Of a DNA stretch of 64,000 bases, positions 18,239 through 31,353 are shown piece by piece. This stretch comes from Brasenia schreberi. Its lineage: Eukaryota > Streptophyta > Magnoliopsida > Nymphaeales > Cabombaceae. The notes beneath the pieces were generated by a model. That model was given only the letters and a program-made list of their open reading frames with translations. It was not told the origin of the DNA and made no database searches. Position 1 is the first letter of the stretch. Every line of letters begins with the position of its first letter. The stretch lies in assembly GCA_036023115.1 (NCBI GenBank), contig JAYKKT010000090.1, positions 32,100,001 to 32,164,000 of the forward strand. The letters run 5' to 3'. The translations under genes and the position numbers were made by a program.

Positions 18239-18452
18239 TGCACTAGTGCACCAAATATAGACCATCATATCTACTGGGTCAGATGTTAAGATTCAAATAT
18301 AAAAATAAAAAAAAGTATAAATGTACTTTCTTCTTTTTGAATTTAAAAAGATACTTTTTCAATTTTAAAAAATAACATTTTACTTTTTAGATTTTAATAT
18401 TAAAAATATATTTTCTTTAATTGGATAGTGTACATTTGGTACACCAGTGCAT
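18239..18452. mobile_element. Small TIR element (MITE-like)
   Basis: About 26 bases at 18239-18264 (GCACTAGTGCACCAAATATA...) pair imperfectly with the reverse complement of 18427-18452. They bound a 214-base AT-rich segment with no coding capacity. The target duplication is unclear. Confidence 0.5.
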
Positions 18453-18472
18453 TAATGATTCATAATTCATAC

Positions 18473-18475
18473 ACG

Positions 18476-18565
<90 letters not shown>
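18473..18565. repeat. Compound (AC)n(AT)n microsatellite
   Basis: About 50 bases of AC repeat are followed by about 42 bases of AT repeat. Confidence 0.95.
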
Positions 18566-18568
<3 letters not shown>

Positions 18569-19752
18569 CCCATTTTGTGCCCAAAGGTCGTTAAAGATCT
18601 TCAACCCTTCAATCATTGAGATTAATAATTGAGATTTAAATTTAAAAGTATTATTATACTTTTTACACATGAATTATATACAGAAGGGTACTATTTTGTT
18701 TTTTGTTAGTGTGCATAGATTATGCTCTCTCATATACATATATGTGTGTGTGTCTAAGGACGTTGGCATATGGATACCTTTTGGATAGGTAAATCAAATT
18801 TTGCAAGTCATGAACTAATTAGTATTTTTGTTCATTATAATCAGTATATATTTCAAAAAAGAAAAGGGTTATCTGAATCTTGTGCACTGCCATATTAGTT
18901 ATTTTTCCTGGAAAAGAAAATCAACTCTTGGACGCTCGAGAATGTAAGACAATTTTCTAAGTATGAACATATGCTCCCTTTTATTTTATTTGGTAACATG
19001 TGTTGTCTTTGATGTCTTCAGTGGGTCGCGTTGGTAGCTGCATTTTGACTTTGAAGGATCGGTTTCTTGGTGTCTTTTCCAAAACATTCAGGAATAATTA
19101 GATAGGGATGCGACCAGTTTGGATCCGCAGACTTGGATCTGGGTCCTACAGGATTGTGAGGGAAACCACAACCATATTATCACAAGAATTTTCTAAATGG
19201 ATTTTCTTTTTGGAAGGTAACACATATCTTGGTCGGATCTGGGTTTGACAAAACAAATCTAGATCCACATGTCAAGCCGAGCTTCTTTTGGTTCTCACTT
19301 GTGGACTTGTCTTTTGTTAATAACTGTTCTACTTTCACCCATTCAAACTGTGGTCTAAGAAAAATATGACAAACAAGTAAAGAATAACCTCGATGAGTTG
19401 CCATTAAAATAAAAATCATATACAAATTACAGTTCTTAGTCAAGGTGGGTCTACCAAAAGACGATCCAAGATCCAAGAATCATCTTTTTTAAGCTCCTAA
19501 AGTCAAGTGTACAACCTTATTATTCATTAAATCATAACATTCATAATTGAATTCAGATAAAAATCTAGTGGTTCTAAGTTCCACCTTCTAAAGCAACACA
19601 AACTCAACGCTCAGCTGCCCAACTGGAGCCTCAACGTTAGCTGAAGAGATGACTCCACAAGATCAGCAGGCAGCAACGCTGATGCTATGACTTGCACAAG
19701 CTTCGGTATATGCAGATCGAGAGAAGGATTTGCTACTGCTGATTACTTGAAT

Positions 19753-20333
19753 ACAACAACAACAAACAACAACTAAGCCTTTTCCCATACTAGACGGGGT
19801 CGGCTACATGGATTCTTTGTTTCCACAGAGCTCTATCATGTGCCATGTTAGCAGTTAACTCACAATAAGCTAGATCATTCTTTATTGTTTCTTTCCAACA
19901 CTTTTGTGGTCGTCCTCTACCTCTTTTAATACTTTCCAAATTTAGTTTTTCATACCTTGTTATAGGTTTTTCTTCTGATCTTCTTTCTATATGTCCAAAC
20001 CATCTTAAACGATATTCTCTCATTTTATCCTCTATTGGTGTCACTTCTAATTTATTTCTAATAACCTCATTATGTATACAGTCTTTTCTTGTATGATCAT
20101 TCATCCATCCCAACATCTTCATTTTTGTCACAGACATTTTTTGTACATATTGATGGTTAAATGCCCAACACTCAGAACCATAAAACATGGCAGGTCTAAT
20201 TGTTGCTCTATAATATTTACCTTTTAACTTTAATGGTATCTTCTTATCACAAAGAATACCTGATGCTCCTCTCCATTTTAACCAACGAGCATTAATTCTA
20301 TGCGTAACATCTCCATCAATTCTTCCATCATGT
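19753..20333 (-). mobile_element. RTE-type LINE, 5'-truncated, with target duplication
   Basis: The best preserved RTE tail: a minus-strand frame of 132 codons (19790-20188) with [52 protein letters not shown] and [17 protein letters not shown]. This is the C-terminal region following the reverse transcriptase. The 3' end is GGCTTAGTTGTTGTTTGTTG. A perfect 13-base target duplication TGATTACTTGAAT lies at 19740-19752 and 20334-20346, directly against both ends. The insertion is therefore about 580 bases, relatively recent and 5'-truncated. Confidence 0.9.
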
Positions 20334-20346
20334 TGATTACTTGAAT

Positions 20347-22636
20347 CTATAAAAAAATTATGATTTTATTCGTCATATTTAAAAGTGAGACGGGTTAGGC
20401 GGACCCCTACCAGGTATATTCATGACAAAAAAATTGTGTTGTACATAAACGTTAGAAAATAGTGTGAGATGATCCTTTCATGACGTCTCAACATGCATCG
20501 TAGTTAATTTAGCAAGTGTATAGCTACAAAATTAGATGTGTACCGAGCTTTTTCTATTGCAAAACATTAGAAAATTCTTAATCTTTCTTGGTTGTGTTCA
20601 TAACAAAATGAGCCAAGATCTTGGAATTCGGATTCACTTCACCACAGCCTTGTATCGCGGCTCTCTTGGGCATCCATTACTATAAAGCCACTACTATGTG
20701 AGTTGCTTTTGCCTTCTTTTTCTCTCGCTACTAAGATGTTTCAGTTCGTCGGGTTAGGGGGGGGATGACCAACTGGACGATGATGTCAGTCTCGGCTGCA
20801 TCATGGATATTGAGAGGAAGAAAGAGAAATGATACACAAGAGACTCGAAGATGCTTGGATGTGTGGAGTAAGAGTTCCATTTGGTTCTTTACTCCATGCA
20901 GGTGAAGCTTTAGTTCTTGTGAAGCATCTTCAAGAATGAACTTGTTTCTTATTCAAGAACCAATGGATAGATTTGAAAAAATGGAATTGCACGCAAGCAG
21001 CCTACACCTGCAAGGGGCTACATTGAGATGGGTAAGGATGGTTTAAGTATGGGTAAAAATGGTCATCGTTTGGACTGGGTTTGAGTTCAGATCTGGATCC
21101 AAATCCTACAATTATGTGCAAATTGCAGAATGGGAGTACAGGTGAGGCCGGGGATTTACTTCTAGTATTTGTATCTGGCATTCCAAAAGGGTTTTAAGGA
21201 TAATAAGAAGATGATTTGGGGCTATCAAGGGGGTCAATTTCAAGAGAAGAGGTTAGGGTTGTCACTGGGAGCAACATCAACACTGGCTTTTGATCATGTT
21301 TCAAGTTCTGGTTAAACAACACGAAACCGGTTGATTGAGATACACGGTGCAGTAACCTGTTAGGGGAACACTTGGGGTTTGTTTAGTATGAGAGAGAAGC
21401 AGAAACAGGTTTAAGGTACAGCATAAAGGGCTCAGTACAGTGACATGAACTGTACTTTGGGTGAAACCAGTGGTACTCTGGGTGCAAGTTCCTTGATTGA
21501 CACAAAAGTAGAACTTGAAGAACCAGAAGATCCGTGTTATATGGGATCTATATTTCAGCATAAAGTGGAAAAAGGAGTTGCACCCCTCTTTTCGTAGACG
21601 CTCATTTATCACTTGAGACCTATTTCAAGACTAAGTGGTATCAATTTCGCCCGCCCGCGCGACGAAAGCACAAAATCTCTAAGATCAACCCTTTGTTCAC
21701 CAAGACATGGAGTACCAAGTTCCACAAAATTCCACGATGCACAAAATAGAATTTTTTGTGTGTGTGCATATTTAACGGTTCAACCTTGGTTTGACTCCGA
21801 TCAAGCTTCTTTTTAGTGAACCGGTGCCTTCCCCAGTTCGTTGACCAGTCCGGCAAATCGTCACAAATATGTGTCTTGTTTCCACAATCTTCTTTCACAT
21901 ACAGACATGTATACATAGGTCTAGCTAAGGCAAGTCATTTTGAATATGCATAATTTTCTAATTGTTTTACCATCAACAGGTAATTCTATTTTAATGGTTT
22001 GAATTGACACAATATGTTGTAAAACCATGGACTTAGGGTTTGCGGTTTAAGAACTTAGTTTGCGATTAAAACGAATGCAATATGATCTTATGGTATATGA
22101 CATATTTCATTGATGGTGTTGGTCATATTTCAGTCGTTCACAACCATCGACGACTTCATTCGAGTGTTTGATACAGTTTGAAGTTTGAACCATTAAAATA
22201 GTTACCTCTACAGTTCTAACCATCTAAGCCATTGTATCATTAATGGTTCTGCTCCAAAGTTAATGTTGAAATATTCTTCAAAAGAGTTCAAGTGTCGACC
22301 GTTCACTTTTCTCAAACTTCGAAAGAACTATTTGCACTGCTGAATCCATTAATTCTGTGGCGCAGATGGCTTCAGAAGATCTAAAATAATCTGAAATCTG
22401 TTCATTTGTCCCTCAATAAAAACGAAGCCCGACAGAAACAATTGAAATAAAAAACAAAAATAATCTGTTCATTTGTTGTTGTTGTTGTTACAATTTGGCG
22501 CTGGCTTCAAAGCATACCTGGAGGGATTTATCAGTAGAGGCCGGAACTATCTCCTGGCTGGGCAAGAGGATGAAAATTTTGCAGGTTCATCTTTGAGTTA
22601 ATTACGGATGGGGAAAAGAAAAGCAAAGAAGAAAAA
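20347..22636. other. Intergenic, no gene recognised
   Basis: No gene, RNA or clear element is seen. Open frames at 21301-21612 (minus) and 21613-21916 have low-complexity or unlike-protein content. The part nearest 22637 is probably the 3' UTR of the LysM gene. Confidence 0.5.
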
Positions 22637-22972
22637 TCATCTGCCTCTTAAGGTAGTGATCTTGAGGACCAAGCCTGGGAACACATCATCAGGGCCTTGA
22701 ATGTGACGGTTGTTCTCCACAATGAATGGGTCGTCGCATTTGTCGCTTATGCTGTAGAGAGTCTCCCCTTCTCCCACAACGTAAATCTCATCGCAAAACT
22801 GCTTCCATGGTTGCTGATGAATATGTTGATCATGGAAGCCGCTGAGTATGGGAACTTGCGTCTGCCCTGAATCGTTGCAAAGAAACATCATGAAGACGAC
22901 TATGGCTATAGGTAACAGGAAAGAGATCATAGAGGTAGATGATGATGATGACAAAGTTGATGACTTTGCCAT
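22637..22972 (-). CDS. Small secreted LysM-domain protein
   Basis: Intronless gene of 111 residues. A Ser/Thr-rich start and hydrophobic segment (about 15-32) form a signal peptide or anchor. A linker with QQPWKQFCDEI leads into one LysM domain at about 64-105 (YVVGEGETLYSISDKCDDPF, then PGLVLKI). Cys60 and Cys79 could form a disulfide. LysM modules bind N-acetylglucosamine-containing glycans such as chitin or peptidoglycan. There is no kinase or GPI signal, so it resembles the small plant extracellular LysM proteins (At5g62150 type) rather than CERK1/LYM receptors. It has its own candidate TATA box and no co-transcribed neighbour. Biological role unknown. Confidence 0.88.
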   Translation of the reverse strand: MAKSSTLSSSSSTSMISFLLPIAIVVFMMFLCNDSGQTQVPILSGFHDQHIHQQPWKQFCDEIYVVGEGETLYSISDKCDDPFIVENNRHIQGPDDVFPGLVLKITTLRGR

Positions 22973-23032
22973 ACCGAACTGTTGATGAATTCTTCGATGG
23001 ACGGTTTACGTTCTGAGGTATCTATTACTTGT

Positions 23033-25533
<2,501 letters not shown>

Positions 25534-25809
25534 TGAAATCAATTTCATTCATAAAATAACAAAACTTACATAAATCAAAAAAGCAGAAGTCGACTCTCTC
25601 TTGCAGCCATCCAGCATATTGCTAATCCTAACCCTAATCTACTTATATATAGGTTATCTAACTTGAATGACTATATTACCCCTAATTAGTATTAAGCCTA
25701 ACTAAGTAACTACAACCTATACTAAGACTCACGACACTTACATAAGACTAACGACACTTATATAATAACATTAAAACATAAAACAACTTTAATCTAACAT
25801 ATTATAACA
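25534..25809 (-). repeat. 3' LTR of the copia element
   Basis: 276 bases, TG...CA bounded. Nearly identical to the 5' LTR except for substitutions and loss of about 32 bases (the segment with GGAGGCATTCCTCCAATCTG). It abuts the polypurine tract. Confidence 0.9.
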
Positions 25810-25820
25810 CTCCCCCTCAA
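25810..25820 (-). other. Polypurine tract
   Basis: Minus strand TTGAGGGGGAG directly before the 3' LTR; this is the plus-strand primer site typical of copia elements. Confidence 0.85.
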
Positions 25821-25894
25821 GTTGGGTGAAAGATATTGAGAATCCCCAACTTGGATAATGTTTCCTTTGAGTTGTCTGTTGGTAATAGCCTTAG

Positions 25895-27645
25895 TCAAAA
25901 AATCAACTCTCTTTTTGCATAATGAAAATTTTCCAACTTGAATTCTTGTCTAGATATCTTCTCTAGGATGAAGTGATAGTCAATTTCTATATGTTTGGTT
26001 CTTTCATGATATACAGGATTGGAAGTCATTTGAATTGTTGCGTTGCTGTCACAATATAATACAATAGGGTGAATATGAGTAAATCCAAGTTCACTTATAA
26101 ATGAAGATACCCATTTTTCTTCACACATAGCTTGTGCGATTGCTCTGTATTATGCTTCCGCTGTAGAGCGGGCAACTATCTATTTTTTGCTCTTTCATGA
26201 GATAATATTACTACCAAGTAGTGTTACATATCTAGTAGTACACTTGTGGTCATCTTGAGATCCAGCCCAGTCTGCATCAGAATAAATTTCAATATCAAAA
26301 TTGAAAGATTTAGAGTAAAGTAGACCCATTCCCGTTGATTTAAGATATCTTAGAATCTTGTATACTGCCTCCATATAATTCTTGGTAGGAGAATGCATGT
26401 ATTTGCTAACAATATCAACTACATAAGTGATATCTGGTCGAGTAATTGTCAAGTATATGAGTTTGCCAACCAACTTCTGATATCTGTGAATATCTTTGAA
26501 TAATTTCTGATTTATTTCCATAGGAGTATCACTTAGTTTGCATTTTAGCATGTGTGTTTCTGTAAGGAGATTCATAGTATATTTTCGTTGTGTCAAGAAG
26601 ATACCTCTGGAGGAATACAACACCTCTATCCCAAGAAATAGTGAAGTCTGCTCAAATCTTTGAGGTCAAATAATCTATGAAGATTCCTTTTTAAGTTGGA
26701 TATTTCTTCAAGATCATCTCTAGTGACTATGATATCATCAACATAAACAACAAGAATAGATATTTTTGTGCATTTCTTAAAGAAAATCGTGTGATCATTC
26801 AAACTTCTGTGATATCCCAGATTACATATTGCCTTACTGAATTTCTCAAACCAGGCTCTTGGAGACTGTTTCAACCCATAAATAGCTTTATTTAGTCTGC
26901 ACACTCTAATATCAGGTGCTTTTATATCCATGCTTGGAGGTAGTTCTATGTAAACTTCTTCATTTAAGTCTTCCTGTAAAAAAGCGTTTTTTACATCGAG
27001 TTGCCATAGGTCCCACTTTAAATTCGTTGTCATACTCAGTAGTATTCGGATTGAAGTAAGTTTAGCCATAGATGCGAATGTTTTAGTATAGTCAATACCA
27101 TATGACTGACTATATCCTTTTGCAACTAATCTTGCTTTATACCTTTCAATAGTTTCATTTGTCTTGTATTTAATAGTAAATACCCACTTACAACCAACAA
27201 TATTCCTGTCACGGGGTAGCTGTGTGATGGTCCATGTATTATTCTTCTAAAGAGCATTCAGTTTCTCTTCAATTACAGCTTTCCATAATGGACATTTGAT
27301 TGCTTCTTCAAACTTTGTAGGAACCTTGTGTTGTTCAGCATTCATAACAAAGTTTTGATAATTCTCAGAAGTATTAGCATAGGTAACAAAATCAGCAATA
27401 GGATACCGTGCACAAGTGCGCTTATCTTTTTGAATAGCAATAGGAATTTTCATGTCATCTTCCACGTCCAATTGAGGATCTAAATCAGGAGAATCTTTGG
27501 TATCTTGATGTTGAGCATATTCTTCTTGAGGATAAATGATCTGCCTTGATCCTCTTTTATACATCACCATTTCCTTTGGTTCTCCTACCTTTTCGTCACA
27601 AGCATCTACACTATTTTCAACCTCACTAGGTATTAGAGGAAGCAC
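25895..27645 (-). pseudogene. copia reverse transcriptase and RNase H (broken)
   Basis: 27247-27645 is the integrase-RT linker ending ...VIEEKLNAL, where a TAG interrupts the frame. RT follows with QLDVKNAFLQ, YGLKQSPRAWF and the catalytic VVYVDDIIV (26626-27069). The RT-RNase H connection and RNase H (DADWAG, KHIEIDYHF) lie at 25895-26623. Breaks occur near 26625 and 26150. Confidence 0.88.
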
Positions 27646-27681
27646 ACATGGAGTATTATGCTGAGGTGTAATAGACTCCTC

Positions 27682-28794
27682 CTAGAAAGGATAATATGGA
27701 GTTGATTTTGAAAAGATAACATCCATGGATACATGTAGTTTCTTAAGAAGAGGATCATAGCATTTATAGCCCTTTTGAGAATTTGAATAGCTAAGAAAGA
27801 TACACTTTACAGATCTAGGATCAAGTTTATCATGATTTGGAAGTTGAATATGAACAAAGCATGAACATCCAAAGATATGTGGGACTATATGAAAGGGTTT
27901 CGATTTATTATCAAGACATTTCAGTGGACTTTCACCCTTGAGAATATTACTAAGGGTCCTATTAATCAGATATACGATAGTAAGAACAACTTCTCCCCAA
28001 TAGAACTTAGGAACGTTGTTTTGGAGTAATAGGGTTCTAGCTACCTCCAGAATATGACGATTATTTCTCTCAGCAACACCATTTTGTTGAGGAGTGTAGG
28101 AACAAGAAGTTTGATGAACAATACCATGGGTGTATAGGTATTCTTGCAATTGTCTGCTAGTGTATTCTCCACCATTATCAGATCGAAGGATTTTCACAGA
28201 GGTATTGAATTGAGTAAGAATAAATTTATGCACAATGAGAAAAATAATAGAAACATCATATTTTGATTTTATTAAATAAACGATTGTAAGATCATCAATA
28301 AAGGACACAAAGTATTTCTGACCAAACAGGAAAGTAACAGGACTCGGACCTTATATATCTGAATGAAGAAGCTCAAAAAGTTGGAATCTCCTAGAGTCAC
28401 TTAAATGATAAGAGGCTCTTTGGTGTTTCCCTAGCTGACAAGCATGTTGAAGAACATATTGAATTTTTGACACAGGTAGATGACCCAGACGCCAATGCCA
28501 AAGGTGAATTTCTGCATCCTGGATTGCTGAAGTTGAACAAGCTGAAGCACTGTAAGTTGAATTATGTTGAAATTTATCTTCAAGAATGTATAAGCCCCTT
28601 TGTAGTCTACAATGACCAAAGATTTTCCCCGTCTTCAGATCCTGAAATACATAACTAGTAGAGTCAAAGGTTATACTGCAGTTCATAGCACGAGTTAATG
28701 AACTAACTAAAAGCAGGTTTATAGGGAAACTTGAAACATGATAGACTGATTTTAATTCTAAAAACAATGTAGGTACACTTCCCTGTCCTATCAT
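27682..28794 (-). pseudogene. copia pre-integrase and integrase (broken)
   Basis: 28351-28794 carries the pre-integrase motif LWHWRLGHLPVSKIQ. A stop replaces the usual Trp after LLHSDI. Integrase continues at 27682-28308 with FIDDLT, RSDNGGEY and NGVAERNNRH, i.e. the D,D35E residues are still visible. A stop separates it from the downstream linker. Confidence 0.85.
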
Positions 28795-28966
28795 ATAAGT
28801 GTACGATCATTTGCCAATTTAATTGGTTCCCGTCTTTGAAGAGATCTGTATTCTAAAAAATATGATGATTCTCCTACCATGTGATCTGTTGCTCTCGAAT
28901 CAATTATCCAAGTTCTAGAATTAGAATGAGAAAAGTTGTTACCCTTTGCAGTATGAGTTGCTTGTG

Positions 28967-29772
28967 CTACTGTGGCTTGAGAAGTCGAAGGTTGAGATTG
29001 TCACGTCCACGTCCATGATTTTGCAGGCCACCTCTTCCGTGATAATGTGGATTCTCGCCTCTTGCTTGAAGTGCATATTGATCTGTAACAGGGTTTTTGT
29101 TCTTCTCGAGGTTTCTACGATCCTCTTCTCTGATTAATAGTGTATATATTGTCCCCAATTAAGGAAGCTCTTCTTTGCCCAATATATTGAGTTTTATTGA
29201 ATCAAATTCTGAGTTGACACCCCACAACAAGTCAAAAACTTTCTTCTTTTCAATTTCAGCATTCCTTTCAATCTGACACGCGGAACACTTTATGCTTGTA
29301 TAATAAAGGAGTTCATCCCAAAGTCCTCGAAGATTTGCATAGTATTCACTTATGGAACGATTTCTCTGTTAAATTTCCTGATTCTTTCTAAAATTTCATA
29401 TTCCTTCACCACATTCTTTTTTCTAGAATATGCATCAAACAAAGCACACCATATTTCATGAGCAGATTCAAGGAACATAAAAGCTTTTGCAATTGCTGGA
29501 ATCATAGATTGAAGTAACCAAAATAATATTAATGCATCTTCTCTTCTCCAAATAGGGTATTGTGCATCATGAATATCTGGGCTAGGGGTTTGACCCATTA
29601 GGTGAGCCCATCTCTCCCTAGCTATAACAGTCAGTTCCATAGATCAAGACCACTCTAAGTAATTTCTGCCATCTATCTTAGTTATAGTAATCTGAAAATT
29701 CTCTGATTTTTCATTGATGACATGTTCTGGCATCATGAAAGGGTTTTCAACCCCTTTTCCTTTACCTACCAT
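28967..29772 (-). pseudogene. copia gag (broken)
   Basis: Gag starts at about 29772 (MVGKGKGVENPF...). An in-frame stop follows DGRNYLEWS, then ELTVIARERWAHLMG and WRREDALILFWLL continue to about 29350. There are further breaks before a nucleocapsid-like GRGGLQNHGRGR region near 29000. It is homologous to the gag at 61560-62513. Not functional. Confidence 0.8.
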
Positions 29773-30274
29773 ATCTGTAATTTTACTGAATTCGAAGATG
29801 TAGGAATCAGATTCAATGACAATGAGGACACAATATTATGCGTCAGCCAATGTAGATCCTTCAACCAAACACAAAAAATATGCAGGGATTCGACTGAACT
29901 GATTTGAATACTTGAGGAATAAGAAAATACAAATATTAACCCACAAGAAAATGTTAAACCAGGTGTTGTCCTACCACTTTTTAATGGGCCGATTTATTTC
30001 TGCACATATGATTTTCAATCGGCTGATTCCAACTAGGCCGATTTTTTTTTTCTATACATATGATTTTCAATCGGCTGATAACAACTGGAACGATTTCAAT
30101 AGGATGATTCCAACGACCCCAAATGGTTGTTGTCCTGCCTATGATTAGAATTAACAAGAACTTACCTTTCTCAAATGATTTCTGTTTGAATTCTTCCCAG
30201 GACTTTTAATCACTACTTCAAGCCACAAAATTTCTTCGTTTCAAGAAACAAACCGCTGATTTAATGCCCTTTTA

Positions 30275-30287
30275 GGCTCTGATACCA
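30275..30287 (-). other. Primer-binding site (tRNA-iMet)
   Basis: Minus strand TGGTATCAGAGCC, complementary to the 3' end of initiator methionine tRNA, immediately internal to the 5' LTR. Confidence 0.9.
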
Positions 30288-30598
30288 TGAAAAAATCAAT
30301 TTCATTCATAAAATAACAAAACTTACATAAATCGGTTGATTGGAGGCATTCCTCCAATCTGCCCCAAAAAGGTAGAAGTCGGCTCTCTCTTGCAGCCGTC
30401 CAGCATATTTCTAATCCTAACCCTAATCTACTTATATATAGGTTATCTAACTTGAATAACTATATTACCCCTAATTAGTATTAAGCCTAACTAAGTAACC
30501 ACAGCCTATACTAAGACTCACGACACTTACATAAGACTCATGACACTTATATAATGACACTAAAACATAAAACAACTTTAATCTAACATATTATAACA
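30288..30598 (-). repeat. 5' LTR of the copia element
   Basis: 311 bases, directly adjacent to the primer-binding site. It contains GGAGGCATTCCTCCAATCTG, a phrase also present in the LTR at 60806-61079 but missing from the 3' LTR. The 5' LTR therefore preserves the ancestral form. Confidence 0.9.
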
Positions 30599-31353
30599 GA
30601 CACGGTGTCGGTGTCGCACCAGTGTCGAGGTCGACACTCCACCCCTTAGAAGTGTCTGTGTGACTTAGGTGCCAATATAACATCTAAACGTTATCAAAAT
30701 TGTTACTAAATAAGCCCAATGGGGTTCAAATCTTCCAAATATCACATAGATGAGATTGTATGTTGACACCTTAATAAGATTGTCCTCAAGAAACAAATAT
30801 TTTAATTCACTGTGTTAGATTTTCTTACCACATCAACCTGCACCTTTTTGTTCCTCTATGCAAAATCTCATTCCTCGGCTATCTTCATTACAACCGCTGT
30901 TATCAGGGATCCTCGGCCGCAGTTTGGAGCCGAATGGGCTGAGAAGATGTCACACAACAACGCCACAGAAGGTGCATTACGAAAATGTGGCTCCAGACAC
31001 ACATATTAGTCTCGAACGCAATGATCACTTCAGAACTAAATGAAGCTCATGGCTGAGTTGATATGGAGCTCACTAATATAATGACCAACGTTCACTGATT
31101 CTGGCATGCCCCACGTTGGAGACGTCCACCCTTTTTCACCAAATTTACATTGGCGCATCCTTATGGTTGCAGAGGAAAACCATGGAAACCTAGGCCAACA
31201 CTTCAATCATGATGCAGAAACACAGCGGGAAGATCTTATGCCAATGCATACCAGTAAACGTGGAAGTAACATTCAAGCATGAGAATTGAGAGTGACTCAT
31301 ATGGCATGCGATAAGATGAGAAGGGGAAGCCTACCCACTGCCAGAAACACCCT
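30599..31353. other. Intergenic gap between copia element and TAF12
   Basis: The first 60 bases are rich in GTGTCGGTGTCG phrases resembling the left flank GCCGTACCGATAC, so the element probably landed in an older repeat. The remainder shows no gene. The part nearest 31353 is likely TAF12 3' UTR. Confidence 0.5.

Larger units (their letters stand above)
16632..19735. other. Intergenic, no gene recognised
   Basis: Upstream flank of GDSL gene 2. A TATATAA at about 16767-16773 is a possible TATA element, about 140 bases before the ATG. The rest holds a two-copy tandem repeat (17775-17930), a small TIR element (18239-18452) and a microsatellite (18473-18565). No open frame has recognisable content. 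Confidence 0.5.
25534..30598 (-). mobile_element. Ty1/copia LTR retrotransposon, degenerate, full structure
   Basis: Minus-strand element of about 5.06 kb. 5' LTR 30288-30598, PBS 30275-30287 (TGGTATCAGAGCC, initiator Met-tRNA), gag, protease/pre-integrase, integrase, reverse transcriptase, RNase H, polypurine tract about 25810-25820 (TTGAGGGGGAG), 3' LTR 25534-25809. The order integrase before RT is the copia order. Several in-frame stops make it non-autonomous now. Flanks GATAC (left, three bases out) and GACAC (right) may be a decayed target duplication. It lies 755 bases beyond the TAF12 stop codon. Confidence 0.92.

Noticed and set aside
21301..21916. Open frames of about 70-100 codons in intergenic DNA
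   Set aside because: No domain, no splice context, and composition as expected by chance.
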